Position numbers and translations under genes: made by a program
Shown here: in pieces, positions 1-6,955 of the stretch
Layout: the number at the start of each line of letters is the position of its first letter
Position numbering within the stretch: the first letter of the stretch is position 1
Source of the DNA: JBIOHJ01 sp044448905
GTDB taxonomy: Bacteria; Bacteroidota; Bacteroidia; AKYH767-A; OLB10
Reading direction: 5' to 3'
Length of the DNA: 11,038 nt
NCBI GenBank assembly: GCA_044448905.1
Contig: JBIOHJ010000109.1
Span: forward strand, 1-11,038
Notes under the pieces: model-generated
What the model was told of the DNA's origin: nothing
The model's database searches: none
The model's input: the letters and a program-made list of their open reading frames with translations, nothing else

Positions 1-1
1 A

Positions 2-283
2 TTTTTTTCGCTCCTTTTATATAAGCGATTCGCGGCTTTAAAATTCACATCCTTTTTTTCGGAAATTGGTTCCTATATTATTGGCGTTGGACCCAACATT
101 TCAAAAGTTGAAGCCAACGCTTATACCGTTGGCTCCAACAATGCCACGGTTGGCGCCAACAGCGTTACCGTTGGTGCCAACAGCGCCACCGTTGGCTACT
201 TTTTCGATGCCGTTGGTGCCTTTTTTGGCAATATCGGCAGCAATAACTTATATAAATACTTAATATTCAATAATTTAACCTAA
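2..283 (+). CDS. possible 3' end of a heptad-repeat protein (partial, left edge)
   Basis: This frame is open from the window edge to a TAA at 281-283 and has no ATG, GTG or TTG start in view, so if real it begins to the left. From about residue 22 it consists of nine consecutive seven-residue units built on V/I-G-A/S-N (for example VGSNNAT, VGANSVT, VGANSAT). The first and last units are degenerate but still begin with I-G, which mildly favours this frame over the next one, where the same repeat reads L-A-P-T. The stop lies 14 bp before the next ATG, an operon-like spacing. The first 20 codons are T-rich and look non-coding, so the frame may be open only because the repeat has no stops. No family recognised. 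Confidence 0.3.
   Translation, partial: FFSLLLYKRFAALKFTSFFSEIGSYIIGVGPNISKVEANAYTVGSNNATVGANSVTVGANSATVGYFFDAVGAFFGNIGSNNLYKYLIFNNLT
65..253. repeat. 21-bp tandem repeat array with palindromic cores
   Basis: Units begin every 21 bp at 65, 86, 107, 128, 149, 170, 191, 212 and 233. The core is GTTGGnnCCAAC, a 12-bp dyad that is perfect at 86, 128, 149 and 170 (GTTGGCGCCAAC at 149 is fully self-complementary). It has one mismatched arm at 107 and keeps only the left arm in the outer units. The linker is loosely AGCGYYACC. A period of 21 bp is both seven codons and two helical turns, so the dyads lie on one face of the DNA. The pattern of good central units and decayed outer ones is typical of a minisatellite. 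Confidence 0.85.
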
Positions 284-297
284 AAACAATCAAAAAC

Positions 298-897
298 ATG
301 GCAAAAAAAGACTATGTACCAAGGCAAGAGCCTGACCAAATACCATGGTCAAACACGCTGAAAACAAAAATTGCAACGCATGGCGCAACCGTTGGCTTAG
401 CGCCCGGTGATATTACAACGGTGCAGGGCAATTGCGATACGGTTAGAACCTCGATAAACGACTATAACGCGGCTACCCAGGTTTACCAAGCGGCAACCAA
501 CACCAAAAACAACGCAAAAAACCCTGCCATTAAAAACATACGCACTTTTGCGCAGCGTATTAAAAACCACGCTGCTTACACCACTACAATTGGTGAGGAG
601 CTTGGCATTATTGGCGATGAGCAAACGGTAGATGTGCCCAACTCGCAGCCCGAGCTGAAACACGCCAAAGTACCCAGCGGGCATGAATTTAAATTTAACC
701 TCAAAGCGTTTTTTGACGGGGTAAATATTTACAAAAAGCTGCCCGGTGCCGCGGGGTTTACTTTCCTGGCGCGCGATACGCAAACGCCTTATATAGATAC
801 CGCATCGGTTGAAAACGGAACCGAGTATTATGCCCTTTATGTATTGGGCGATACCGAGGTAGGGCAGCGCAGCAGTGTAGTTAATGTGAGTGTGTAG
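298..897 (+). CDS. uncharacterised protein with Fn3-like C-terminal segment
   Basis: A 199-aa protein beginning MAKKDYVPRQ. The N-terminal part (about residues 8-100) is mostly helical and rich in A, N and T. The C-terminal part (about 118-199) looks like a single fibronectin-III-like beta domain, with a segment FTFLARDTQTPYI followed by an alternating strand pattern near EYYALYVLGD and a V-rich final strand. From memory, proteins with a DYIPR-type start, an alanine-rich helical middle and this kind of C-terminal domain recur in environmental Bacteroidota and Planctomycetes without assigned function; I could not check this. There is no signal peptide or membrane segment. The gene is richer in GC than the genes to its right and has no Shine-Dalgarno sequence. 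Its ATG is 14 bp after the stop of the upstream heptad-repeat frame. Function unknown. Confidence 0.75.
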   Translation: MAKKDYVPRQEPDQIPWSNTLKTKIATHGATVGLAPGDITTVQGNCDTVRTSINDYNAATQVYQAATNTKNNAKNPAIKNIRTFAQRIKNHAAYTTTIGEELGIIGDEQTVDVPNSQPELKHAKVPSGHEFKFNLKAFFDGVNIYKKLPGAAGFTFLARDTQTPYIDTASVENGTEYYALYVLGDTEVGQRSSVVNVSV

Positions 898-1118
898 GGC
901 GTGGGAAACATAAACACTAAACATTAAATATTAAATGTTATGCGCAACTCTTGGTGACACAGCGACTTCAAACATTCAGCAAGAAATAAACATGAACAAT
1001 ATTGTAAACTAAAATAATTATACATTTACATCTGCATCCATACTCCTAAATTTCTTTATTGCGTCAGCAATAGGTAATAGAAAGGTTTATCAGCGTGTCT
1101 GCATAAAACTTTCAACTA
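898..1118. other. intergenic gap, no gene seen
   Basis: A 221-bp AT-rich spacer. An imperfect AT-rich dyad (AACATT ... AATGTT, about 922-941) just after the upstream stop could end transcription. I see no good TAnnTTTG element ahead of the receiver gene and no small ORF worth listing. Confidence 0.5.
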
Positions 1119-1586
1119 ATGGTAACAAGAGATGGTGACCAAATCAAAATTTTGTATGCTGATGATGATGCAGACGACCGTGAATTTTTTCAGGATGCAC
1201 TTGAAGAAGCACACACAAACGCAAAGCTCACAACTGTTGAAGACGGTGATAAGCTAATGAAATATCTTGCTGAAGTTGACGGACAACATCCCGATATTAT
1301 TTTTCTTGATATAAACATGCCACGCAAAACAGGGAAGCAATGTTTAAAAGAAATACGAAACGATAATTTACTTGCCCACATTCCTGTTATAATGTTTTCC
1401 ACTTCTGCTTACAAAGAAGACATTGAAGAAACTTTTGCAAACGGTGCTAACCTATATGTTTCCAAACCGGTTTTTTTTAATGATGAAGTAGAAATTCTCA
1501 AAAAGATATTTGCTCTACATTGGCAAAAAGAACTTTTAAAGATAGACAAGAAAAGATTTGTCTTGCATACGCCAACCCTTAGGTAA
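1119..1586 (+). CDS. single-domain CheY-like response regulator
   Basis: A 155-aa stand-alone phosphoacceptor receiver of a two-component system. The family signature is complete: acidic pocket D15-D16-D17 in ILYADDDADD, phosphoacceptor D64 in FLDINMPRKTG, switch Ser94 in PVIMFSTS, and Lys116 followed by Pro117 in VSKP. The receiver fold fills residues 9 to about 130; the remaining 25 basic residues form a tail with no recognisable DNA-binding or enzymatic output domain. Such receivers typically relay phosphate to other proteins or act on a histidine kinase. No kinase is adjacent, so the partner must be encoded elsewhere. The ATG at 1119 is the only start that keeps the first beta strand intact. 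No Shine-Dalgarno sequence is visible. The first REP-like palindrome lies downstream. Confidence 0.93.
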   Translation: MVTRDGDQIKILYADDDADDREFFQDALEEAHTNAKLTTVEDGDKLMKYLAEVDGQHPDIIFLDINMPRKTGKQCLKEIRNDNLLAHIPVIMFSTSAYKEDIEETFANGANLYVSKPVFFNDEVEILKKIFALHWQKELLKIDKKRFVLHTPTLR

Positions 1587-1609
1587 ATCGCCTTGAACAA
1601 AGTGTGTAA

Positions 1610-1727
1610 TTTCACCTGACAGGTTCAGGCAGGCATGAGCACAGTTCCTGTCAGAGTGATTAAAGTTTTATACTTTTAACTTTCCAAAAATCACACTTAC
1701 AGGAGCTGCGCAACCTGTGAGGTGAAA
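1610..1727. repeat. REP-like extended palindromic element, copy 1
   Basis: The outer arms TTTCACCTGACAGGTT (1610-1625) and AACCTGTGAGGTGAAA (1712-1727) are complementary at 15 of 16 positions. Inner arms at about 1642-1661 and 1687-1707 (TCCTGT-AG-GTGATT and its complement) pair at most positions, and AAAGTT/AACTTT closes the centre. The whole element would fold into one interrupted hairpin of about 118 nt. Words such as CACCTG[AG]CAG and CCTGACAGGTT recur in the element at 2044-2121. It may act as a terminator or stability structure after the receiver gene. Confidence 0.75.
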
Positions 1728-1750
1728 ACAAAATTATTTCGCCACACACC

Positions 1751-2032
1751 ATGAATGATAACCTCCCCAAAAAAGGCTCCATACTCAACCCGTGCAACGA
1801 AGATAAAATGCTTAAAAATATTTCTATCCTCATCAACGAGAGGTTTGAAATTTACTTTGATGGCGTGCATTTTAAAACCTGCTCAAGCCTGTTAAACGCG
1901 CAGCAAAAGGTACAATTATATGCGCAGGAAAAATTCGACTCGTATAAGGTCGTGTACTTTTCACCGCCTGTTCATATTTCGGGCAAATTAGGCTTGCAGG
2001 ATACGGTTGTAGGGCGCATGAGAAAAAAATAA
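1751..2032 (+). CDS. 93-aa hypothetical protein between two palindromic repeats
   Basis: A small, probably cytoplasmic protein I do not recognise. It begins MNDNLPKKGS; a second Met at residue 20 (MLKNIS) is an alternative start. Residues 20-75 read as an alternating strand-helix pattern (ISILINERFEIYFDGVHF, then a helix ending in QLYAQEKFDSY), compatible with a compact alpha/beta fold, and the C-terminus is basic. It has no cysteine motif and no membrane segment. It is 23 bp downstream of REP-like copy 1 and ends 11 bp before copy 2, with trmD convergent beyond. The amino-acid composition looks like real protein, but without a family match expression is uncertain. Confidence 0.55.
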   Translation: MNDNLPKKGSILNPCNEDKMLKNISILINERFEIYFDGVHFKTCSSLLNAQQKVQLYAQEKFDSYKVVYFSPPVHISGKLGLQDTVVGRMRKK

Positions 2033-2043
2033 ATATCTTTTAA

Positions 2044-2121
2044 TTTCACCTGGCAGCTCGCGCAGCCCTGACAGGTTATAGAAAAAATAAACGTGACAGG
2101 AGAATTCCTACCTGCCAGGTT
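2044..2121. repeat. REP-like palindromic element, copy 2, overlapping the trmD 3' end
   Basis: The outer arms ACCTGGCAG (2048-2056) and CTGCCAGGT (2112-2120) are perfectly complementary. The left part also has TTTCACCTG and CCTGACAGGTT, words shared with copy 1. It fills the space between two convergent genes, so it can serve as a bidirectional terminator. The right arm lies inside trmD and encodes its last residues. Confidence 0.65.
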
Positions 2122-2788
2122 CCAATCCCGGTCTTCTTTCCTTAGTTCGTTCCACAGCTTTATCGTGCCGCCAGTCGTTAATAAATTTTTCGTTACCCGA
2201 AAGCAAAACATCGGGCACTTTCCATCCGTTAAATTCGGCAGGGCGGGTATAAACAGGAGGAGAAATGAGGTTATCCTGGAAGCTGTCGGAGAGGGCAGAG
2301 GTTTCGTCATTTAAAACTCCCGGCAGCAGTCGGATAACGGCATCACACAGCACAGCAGCAGCGAGCTCGCCACCGCTCAATACATAATTGCCAATTGAAA
2401 TTTCGCGGGTAATTAAATGTTCGCGGATGCGCTCGTCAACTCCTTTGTAATGCCCGCAAAGGAGCAGCAGGCTTTTTTTGAGAGACAGCGAATTAGCAAC
2501 AGCCTGGGTTAATATTTCACCGTCAGGGCTGAGATAAATAACATCGTCATATGTTTTTTTTTGCTTTAACGCATTTATACAGTTCCAAACCGGCTCAATC
2601 ATCATTACCATTCCGGCACCGCCACCGTACTGGTAATCGTCAACACTTTTATGTTTGTCGGTTGAGTAATCGCGCAGGTTTATCAAATTTATTTCGACCA
2701 CACCTTTTGCAGCAGCCCGTTTTAAAATTGATTGCTCAAAGGGGCTTTTCAGCAAATCGGGAAGGATGGTGATGATGTCAATCTGCAT
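2108..2788 (-). CDS. trmD: tRNA (guanine37-N1)-methyltransferase TrmD
   Basis: A 226-aa SPOUT-class methyltransferase that uses S-adenosylmethionine to make m1G37 next to the anticodon and so prevents +1 frameshifting; it acts as a cytoplasmic homodimer. Visible family marks, in order: the start [24 protein letters not shown] at about 51-63, the trefoil-knot SAM site built from YLSPDG (85-90), [10 protein letters not shown] (111-120) and [11 protein letters not shown] (131-141), then SDSF with the catalytic Asp168 and PPVYTRP (177-183). The length is normal for the family. The start is ATG. The usual rpsP, rimM and rplS neighbours are absent, which is common in Bacteroidota. A possible -7 element TATATTTG lies at 2851-2858. 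The last few residues (LEPGR) come from the palindromic repeat at the 3' end. Confidence 0.97.
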   Translation of the reverse strand: MQIDIITILPDLLKSPFEQSILKRAAAKGVVEINLINLRDYSTDKHKSVDDYQYGGGAGMVMMIEPVWNCINALKQKKTYDDVIYLSPDGEILTQAVANSLSLKKSLLLLCGHYKGVDERIREHLITREISIGNYVLSGGELAAAVLCDAVIRLLPGVLNDETSALSDSFQDNLISPPVYTRPAEFNGWKVPDVLLSGNEKFINDWRHDKAVERTKERRPGLEPGR

Positions 2789-2850
2789 GGTTTTATCTTA
2801 TTAAACTCTATATTTAAATAATGCCACATTGACCATTTTTTTGGGGTAAC

Positions 2851-2858
2851 CAAATATA
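2851..2858 (-). promoter_or_regulatory. candidate -7 element for trmD
   Basis: TATATTTG on the minus strand fits TAnnTTTG and lies 63 bp upstream of the trmD ATG. No TTG at the right spacing for -33 is seen. A dyad TGTCA-TG-TGACA (2872-2883) with a further TGACA half-site at 2887-2891 sits just upstream and could be an operator. Confidence 0.4.
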
Positions 2859-2977
2859 TAATTACCAAAACTGTCATGTGACATTGTGACAAAAATAAAT
2901 TTAATAACCTGTTACCCAGTAGTTGATGCAATTTATTTTAAATCTAAAAAGCAAAGTGCCAATTTAGATTGAAGTAA

Positions 2978-3412
2978 TTATTTAAGTAATTTTTGCATCC
3001 GGTAGTGCTGGATGGCATCGAAAAGCACAAAAGACTTTTTTAAAAGCTCATACCCGTTTCTTTTATAAAAGCTGACAGCTGTGCTTCGGGCTTCAAGAAT
3101 TATTTTTTCGGCACCGTTTGCTTTGGCTTTTTCTTCAAGGTATTTTAATATACCCACACCATAATTATTTCCCCTGTATTTTTCCGAAACTGCCATAAAC
3201 CGTATTTGTCCTTCGGTTTCGCTGTTAAAATGCAGCCTGCCAATGGCGATTACTTCGCCCAGCTTATTTTTTAAAAAAGCATGTGTTGAGGTGGCGTCCA
3301 GCTCATCGCGTTCCGAACCTTTGGGTTGTTCCCATGGTTTGCGAAGCACCTGCCAGCGGAGGCGGTAATATTTTTCGAAATCTTCGCGGGTCATCGGTTC
3401 GTTTACCTTCAT
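2978..3412 (-). CDS. GNAT-family N-acetyltransferase
   Basis: A 144-aa acetyl-CoA-dependent acyltransferase. The central motif A is present: strand IRFMAVSEKYRG followed by the pyrophosphate-binding loop R80-G-N-N-Y-G85-V-G87 and helix ILKYLEEKAK. Motif B follows as KIILEARSTAVSFYKRNGY (about 103-121). The N-terminus (EDFEKYYRLRWQVLRKPW) resembles the N-terminal strand and helix of ElaA-like or general small-molecule GNATs. The acceptor substrate cannot be read from sequence. The gene is separated from trmD by 189 bp and has its own good -7 element, so it is probably monocistronic. An alternative Met at residue 7 would also preserve the fold. Confidence 0.9.
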   Translation of the reverse strand: MKVNEPMTREDFEKYYRLRWQVLRKPWEQPKGSERDELDATSTHAFLKNKLGEVIAIGRLHFNSETEGQIRFMAVSEKYRGNNYGVGILKYLEEKAKANGAEKIILEARSTAVSFYKRNGYELLKKSFVLFDAIQHYRMQKLLK

Positions 3413-3467
3413 AGCAGCAATGAATCGGGTGTTAGAAAATGGGGGTTAGTTAAAAACAAATTCACCG

Positions 3468-3475
3468 CAAAAGTA
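3468..3475 (-). promoter_or_regulatory. -7 promoter element for the GNAT gene
   Basis: TACTTTTG followed by C on the minus strand matches TAnnTTTG, 56 bp upstream of the GNAT ATG. The expected start site gives a leader of roughly 50 nt. The -33 region has no clear TTG. Confidence 0.55.
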
Positions 3476-3517
3476 TTAAGATTAACGCTATTTTTAAAAT
3501 TGCATTATAAAAGGAAA

Positions 3518-4474
3518 CTATTTCGCTCTGGATTTGCCCCGGGGGAGGAATATTTCAGCCATCATGCAGCGAACGCTTCCCCCGCCAACCGCTTCTATCA
3601 TAGGAATGGGCACTGCCAGAATTTTACCATACTTTAAAACAATTTCAAGCTGGTCATCCGCCAAACATTCAAATGCCGACCGGGACATTATGGTGATTAA
3701 TTCGCCCCTTTTATTTTTTACCTGCAGCATGTTGCCTGCAAATTTCTCCACCTGGTTAAAAGTAAGGTCTATAATTTCATGGCCGGTTGATGTTAATTTT
3801 TTTATCACCCTGTTTCGCTCTTTTTTACTGGTAATGCTTTCAGCGCACACAACGGCAAAATCCTGTGCAACGGTCATCATTACATTGGTATGATAAATTT
3901 CTTTGCCTCTTTTCGAATGGGCTGTGAACAGTTCCGGGGTGTAGTTCAGCATCAGGCACAATAATCTTGCAGTTGTTGTGCTGGTGCGCGAAGATTTATT
4001 CGCGTATGCAATTTTATTTACATGGTCGAAGACCATGCTGCCGGTTCCTTCGAGGTAAAGCCCCGCGTTTTCATAATATGTTAAGTTGGCGAACCCAGTA
4101 TTTTTGAATTTATACTTTGTTTGAAGAATCTTAAAAACATCTTCTCTTCTTTCGAGCCTGCGGTTAGGGGCAACCATTGGGTATAAAACCACCCTGCCAT
4201 CATGATGGGTGCTGAACCAATTGTTCGGAAAAACCGCATCAGGACAAACAGCATCCGATTGGTCTTCCATCACAATTACATCAACAAAATATTTTTTAAG
4301 AAGATGAGTGAAATGATTAAATTCTTCTAATGCTTTTTTACGAATGGTTTGTTTATTCTTTTTAATTTTTTTCTGAAAAACATTGTTGACAGCCGTTTCG
4401 GGATTGAATCCGAAATGTTTCGGGCGAATCATGAGAACCGCGCTTGCCGCCTGTGACTTTTTTTTTGATTTCAT
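3518..4474 (-). CDS. CtlX-like amidinotransferase-fold hydrolase
   Basis: A 318-aa member of the guanidino-group-modifying superfamily (arginine deiminase, DDAH, amidinotransferase), close to the citrulline utilisation hydrolase CtlX branch. Family residues, counted from the ATG at 4474: PDAVFPNNW (78-86) with the substrate-binding Asp and Asn, LEGTGSM (141-147), YHTNV with the catalytic His195, and GGGSVRCM with the nucleophile Cys303 near the C-terminus. The likely reaction is thiol-mediated attack on the guanidine or ureido carbon of arginine- or citrulline-like substrates; the exact substrate is inferred only. The reading frame extends three codons up to a TTG at 4483, but that TTG belongs to a -7 promoter element, so I place the start at the ATG. 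No arginine-pathway genes are adjacent. Confidence 0.88.
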   Translation of the reverse strand: MKSKKKSQAASAVLMIRPKHFGFNPETAVNNVFQKKIKKNKQTIRKKALEEFNHFTHLLKKYFVDVIVMEDQSDAVCPDAVFPNNWFSTHHDGRVVLYPMVAPNRRLERREDVFKILQTKYKFKNTGFANLTYYENAGLYLEGTGSMVFDHVNKIAYANKSSRTSTTTARLLCLMLNYTPELFTAHSKRGKEIYHTNVMMTVAQDFAVVCAESITSKKERNRVIKKLTSTGHEIIDLTFNQVEKFAGNMLQVKNKRGELITIMSRSAFECLADDQLEIVLKYGKILAVPIPMIEAVGGGSVRCMMAEIFLPRGKSRAK

Positions 4475-4480
4475 ACTATG

Positions 4481-4488
4481 CAAAAATA
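4481..4488 (-). promoter_or_regulatory. -7 element abutting the CtlX-like gene start
   Basis: TATTTTTG on the minus strand matches TAnnTTTG and ends 6 bp before the ATG at 4474. If used, the mRNA would begin at or next to the start codon, that is, leaderless or nearly so. No convincing -33 TTG. Confidence 0.4.
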
Positions 4489-4580
4489 CGTTTCATTTAG
4501 CAGGGTAATATTGAAAAATAATTATTTTCAAATCACACGATATTATGTATCATTGCAGCGAAACAAAAAGCCTGAATACA

Positions 4581-5438
4581 ATGGAAAATAAAATTGAATA
4601 TGAAGTGCATAGCAAAGAAAAAATTTACTTTACCATCAGGGTTGTTGTAGCGCTTGGAACTTATTATTTAATTTATTATTTAGTAAGCCTGGCTTTTACT
4701 TTAAGAGCGCTTCCGTTTATACCTGTAATTTTATTTTATGTGGGAATTATTTTATTGTATTTGATTTTAAGGTTAGGACTCCTGGTGGGATATTTAAAGG
4801 GCAATGCGGTAAAAGTTACAGCCAACCAGTTCCCGGATATTTATGATATAGTTTTAAAACAATGCCAGGCATTGGAGATGACCAAAATTCCCGATGTTTT
4901 TATTCTCCAGAACGGAGGATTGCTGAATGCGTTTGCCACCCGGTTTGTAGGAAGAAATTATATTGTAATTTATTCGGATGTTTTAGAAGAAGCCTACGAA
5001 AATAATATGGATGCTGTTGAATTTATTATCGGCCACGAATTAGGACACATTAAAAGAAAGCACATGACTAAATCATTATTGCTGTTTCCCACTTTTATTA
5101 TTCCGCTGCTTAACCAGGCTTATTCGAGGGGTTGTGAATATACCTGCGATAATATTGGAGCTGCCCTTAATAATAAAGGTGTAAAGCCGGGATTGCTGGT
5201 GCTTGCTTCCGGAAAAAAATTATGGCGTAAAGTAAATGTGGAAAGATATATGCAGCAGGAAGCAACCGAAGATGGTTTCTGGTCGTGGTTTGCCGAAAAA
5301 GTATCCACTCATCCCAAATTAACAAGAAGAGTAATTCGTTTCAGGCATCTTGATGCGAAACCCGAAAAAATTGCTGACGAATCTGAACAAAAAAAAGAAT
5401 TTGTTTCCGACCATCATTCATATATGCCCAAGGTTTAA
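4581..5438 (+). CDS. M48-family membrane-associated zinc metalloprotease
   Basis: A 285-aa HtpX/Ste24-type peptidase of the cytoplasmic membrane. Two hydrophobic segments near the N-terminus (about residues 16-40 and 46-72) are membrane helices. After a soluble linker comes the zinc site HELGH, with His152 and His156 as ligands and Glu153 as catalytic base; the third ligand is probably Glu186 in SRGCEYTCD. Residues 165-183 between them form another hydrophobic stretch. The C-terminal STHPKLTRRVIR is the usual THP motif of M48 enzymes. Substrates are unknown; relatives degrade misfolded membrane proteins. The frame extends 12 codons to an ATG at 4545, but a weak -7 element (TATCATTG, 4548-4555) overlaps those codons, so I prefer the ATG at 4581 (MENKIEYEV). 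It is divergent from the CtlX-like gene. Confidence 0.92.
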   Translation: MENKIEYEVHSKEKIYFTIRVVVALGTYYLIYYLVSLAFTLRALPFIPVILFYVGIILLYLILRLGLLVGYLKGNAVKVTANQFPDIYDIVLKQCQALEMTKIPDVFILQNGGLLNAFATRFVGRNYIVIYSDVLEEAYENNMDAVEFIIGHELGHIKRKHMTKSLLLFPTFIIPLLNQAYSRGCEYTCDNIGAALNNKGVKPGLLVLASGKKLWRKVNVERYMQQEATEDGFWSWFAEKVSTHPKLTRRVIRFRHLDAKPEKIADESEQKKEFVSDHHSYMPKV

Positions 5439-5470
5439 TTTTTTTAAGCATAGCTCTTTGCTAATAACTA

Positions 5471-6844
5471 TCATTTACAAATTATTAATTTTTCATACTT
5501 CCTGTTCTTCAAAGCAGCTTTAATTAAATAAAGCGTATCAGGGTTTTCTTCACCTGCCGTTACACAATCGCTAATCATCTCGGGATTACTCCCTATAAAT
5601 TCGGGTTCAAAAAATCCATAACCTTTATAATCGCCATTCTCAACTTTTATTACCGATTTTTCTTCGTGCTTTCTTCCTTTTCCAATCAGCAAAAAATCGG
5701 GATGCTCAAATAAAAATGTGGCAATTGCATTTTTAACCCGGGTGTTATAAGCATCGGCAGATTCAATACCGGCACAGGCGCCATTGCACTGTTTAATTTT
5801 ATAATCAAAGCAAGCTCCGTCATTCATCGTCTCAAAGCCGCAAAACTTTGAACACAGGTTAAAATGCTTCATTCTCCTGTCGAGGCTGCGCATTGCATCC
5901 TGTTCGAAAACAAAAGCGGCAATCGGCTTTTCACCCCGGTTTATTTTTCTTACATCAAGACAAATATATCCGCCAGCACTGAGCGAATCAAAGATTCCAT
6001 AATGAAAAACTTTTCTTTTTCTCGAACGGTTATAAACCGGTTGGTGCTTTTTAATTTCATCCGACTCCAAAAGCAAAGCAATAAGTTCGCTGCCGGTTAA
6101 TTCAAAACGTATATATGCAACTTCATCTTTCAGCCTCATTGTTTTTGCCGAACGCTTGTTTTTAAAATGAGCCAGCACGCGGCTTTTTATATGCTGACTT
6201 TTGCCTATGTAAATAATTTCGTTTTTACTGTTTACAAAATAATATACGCCTGTTTCATCAGGTAATTTGTTAATGATTTCAGGGTTGATATTATCAGGAA
6301 GATTGGAATAATAATTCCACGGTTTTATCAAGTTACTTACTTCGGTGTTTTTATTTAATGAAAGTATTTTTTCAAATAATTTAACTGTGGCAGCGGCATC
6401 ACCTCCGGCACGGTGTCTTCCGTTCAGAGGAATATTTAAGGATTGGGCTAATTTTCCTAAGCTGTACGATGGAAACCCGGGAAGCAGCTTCCGGCTGAGC
6501 TTGCATGTACATAGTGTATCACGCTTATAATCATATCCAAGGGTTTTAAATTCCTGCCTTATAAATGAATAATCGAATTGAGAATTATGCGCGACAAAAA
6601 TTTTTCCTTCAGTAATCTCGACAATTTTTTTTGCCACTTCAAAAAATTTCGGGGCACCAGCCACCATTTCGTTGGTAATGCCTGTCATCCTGGTAATAAA
6701 TGGAGGAATATAACGCCCGGGATTGATGAGAGTTTGAAACTCGTTCACTACAGAAAGCCCGTCATGCACAAAAATTGCAATTTCGGTTATTTTGCCGTCA
6801 GGTAAGCTGCTGCCGGTAGTTTCTATGTCAATGATGGTGAACAA
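5471..6844 (-). CDS. DnaQ-like 3'-5' exonuclease fused to a UvrC/Cho-type GIY-YIG nuclease domain
   Basis: A 457-aa two-domain DNA-processing protein. Residues 1-160 are a DEDDh exonuclease as in the polymerase III epsilon subunit: D6 and E8 in IDIETTG, D91 in AHNSQFDY, and H144 and D149 in HRAGGD. Residues about 195-275 are a GIY-YIG nuclease: GVY (199-201), YIG (212-214), Arg222, Glu260 in LLLESDEIKK, and N272. The rest (to 457) has four Cys in CSKFCG and CNGAC and no UvrC RNase-H-like C-terminal half. The same arrangement is known in Bacteroidota and Actinobacteria and suggests a role in repair or lesion incision with end trimming; this is inferred. The start must be TTG (6842-6844), because an in-frame TAG lies four codons upstream and no ATG precedes the IDIETTG motif. 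It converges with the M48 gene across 32 bp. Confidence 0.93.
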   Translation of the reverse strand: MFTIIDIETTGSSLPDGKITEIAIFVHDGLSVVNEFQTLINPGRYIPPFITRMTGITNEMVAGAPKFFEVAKKIVEITEGKIFVAHNSQFDYSFIRQEFKTLGYDYKRDTLCTCKLSRKLLPGFPSYSLGKLAQSLNIPLNGRHRAGGDAAATVKLFEKILSLNKNTEVSNLIKPWNYYSNLPDNINPEIINKLPDETGVYYFVNSKNEIIYIGKSQHIKSRVLAHFKNKRSAKTMRLKDEVAYIRFELTGSELIALLLESDEIKKHQPVYNRSRKRKVFHYGIFDSLSAGGYICLDVRKINRGEKPIAAFVFEQDAMRSLDRRMKHFNLCSKFCGFETMNDGACFDYKIKQCNGACAGIESADAYNTRVKNAIATFLFEHPDFLLIGKGRKHEEKSVIKVENGDYKGYGFFEPEFIGSNPEMISDCVTAGEENPDTLYLIKAALKNRKYEKLIICK

Positions 6845-6869
6845 TGAGAAAGTCTAAAGTTTATTGATG

Positions 6870-6877
6870 CAAAAGTA
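6870..6877 (-). promoter_or_regulatory. -7 promoter element for the exonuclease/GIY-YIG gene
   Basis: TACTTTTG followed by C on the minus strand, the same octamer as before the GNAT gene, lies 26 bp upstream of the TTG start. The leader would be about 20 nt, which supports translation from that TTG. No clear -33 TTG. Confidence 0.55.
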
Positions 6878-6936
6878 GGGAAGTCTGATTTCCGAAATTA
6901 TATAAACAGGCCGGGCAGCCATCTGCTCAAAAATTT

Positions 6937-6944
6937 TAAATTTG
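6937..6944 (+). promoter_or_regulatory. -7 promoter element for the tRNA-Leu genes
   Basis: TAAATTTG followed by C fits TAnnTTTG and ends 11 bp before the 5' end of tRNA-Leu(GAG), a typical distance for a tRNA promoter. It would also transcribe the adjoining tRNA-Leu(CAG) 5' half. Confidence 0.55.
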
Positions 6945-6955
6945 CACTCCTTCAA

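Noticed and set aside
65..253. CRISPR array
   Set aside because: Units are contiguous 21-bp tandem repeats with no unique spacers of constant length, and no cas genes are present.
397..924. 175-aa minus-strand reading frame opposite the 298-897 gene
   Set aside because: The plus-strand gene has the better composition and a family-like start; the antisense frame shows no domain and is a shadow.
2749..2931. 60-aa minus-strand frame between trmD and the GNAT gene
   Set aside because: It overlaps the trmD start and the promoter region, and its peptide has no family features.
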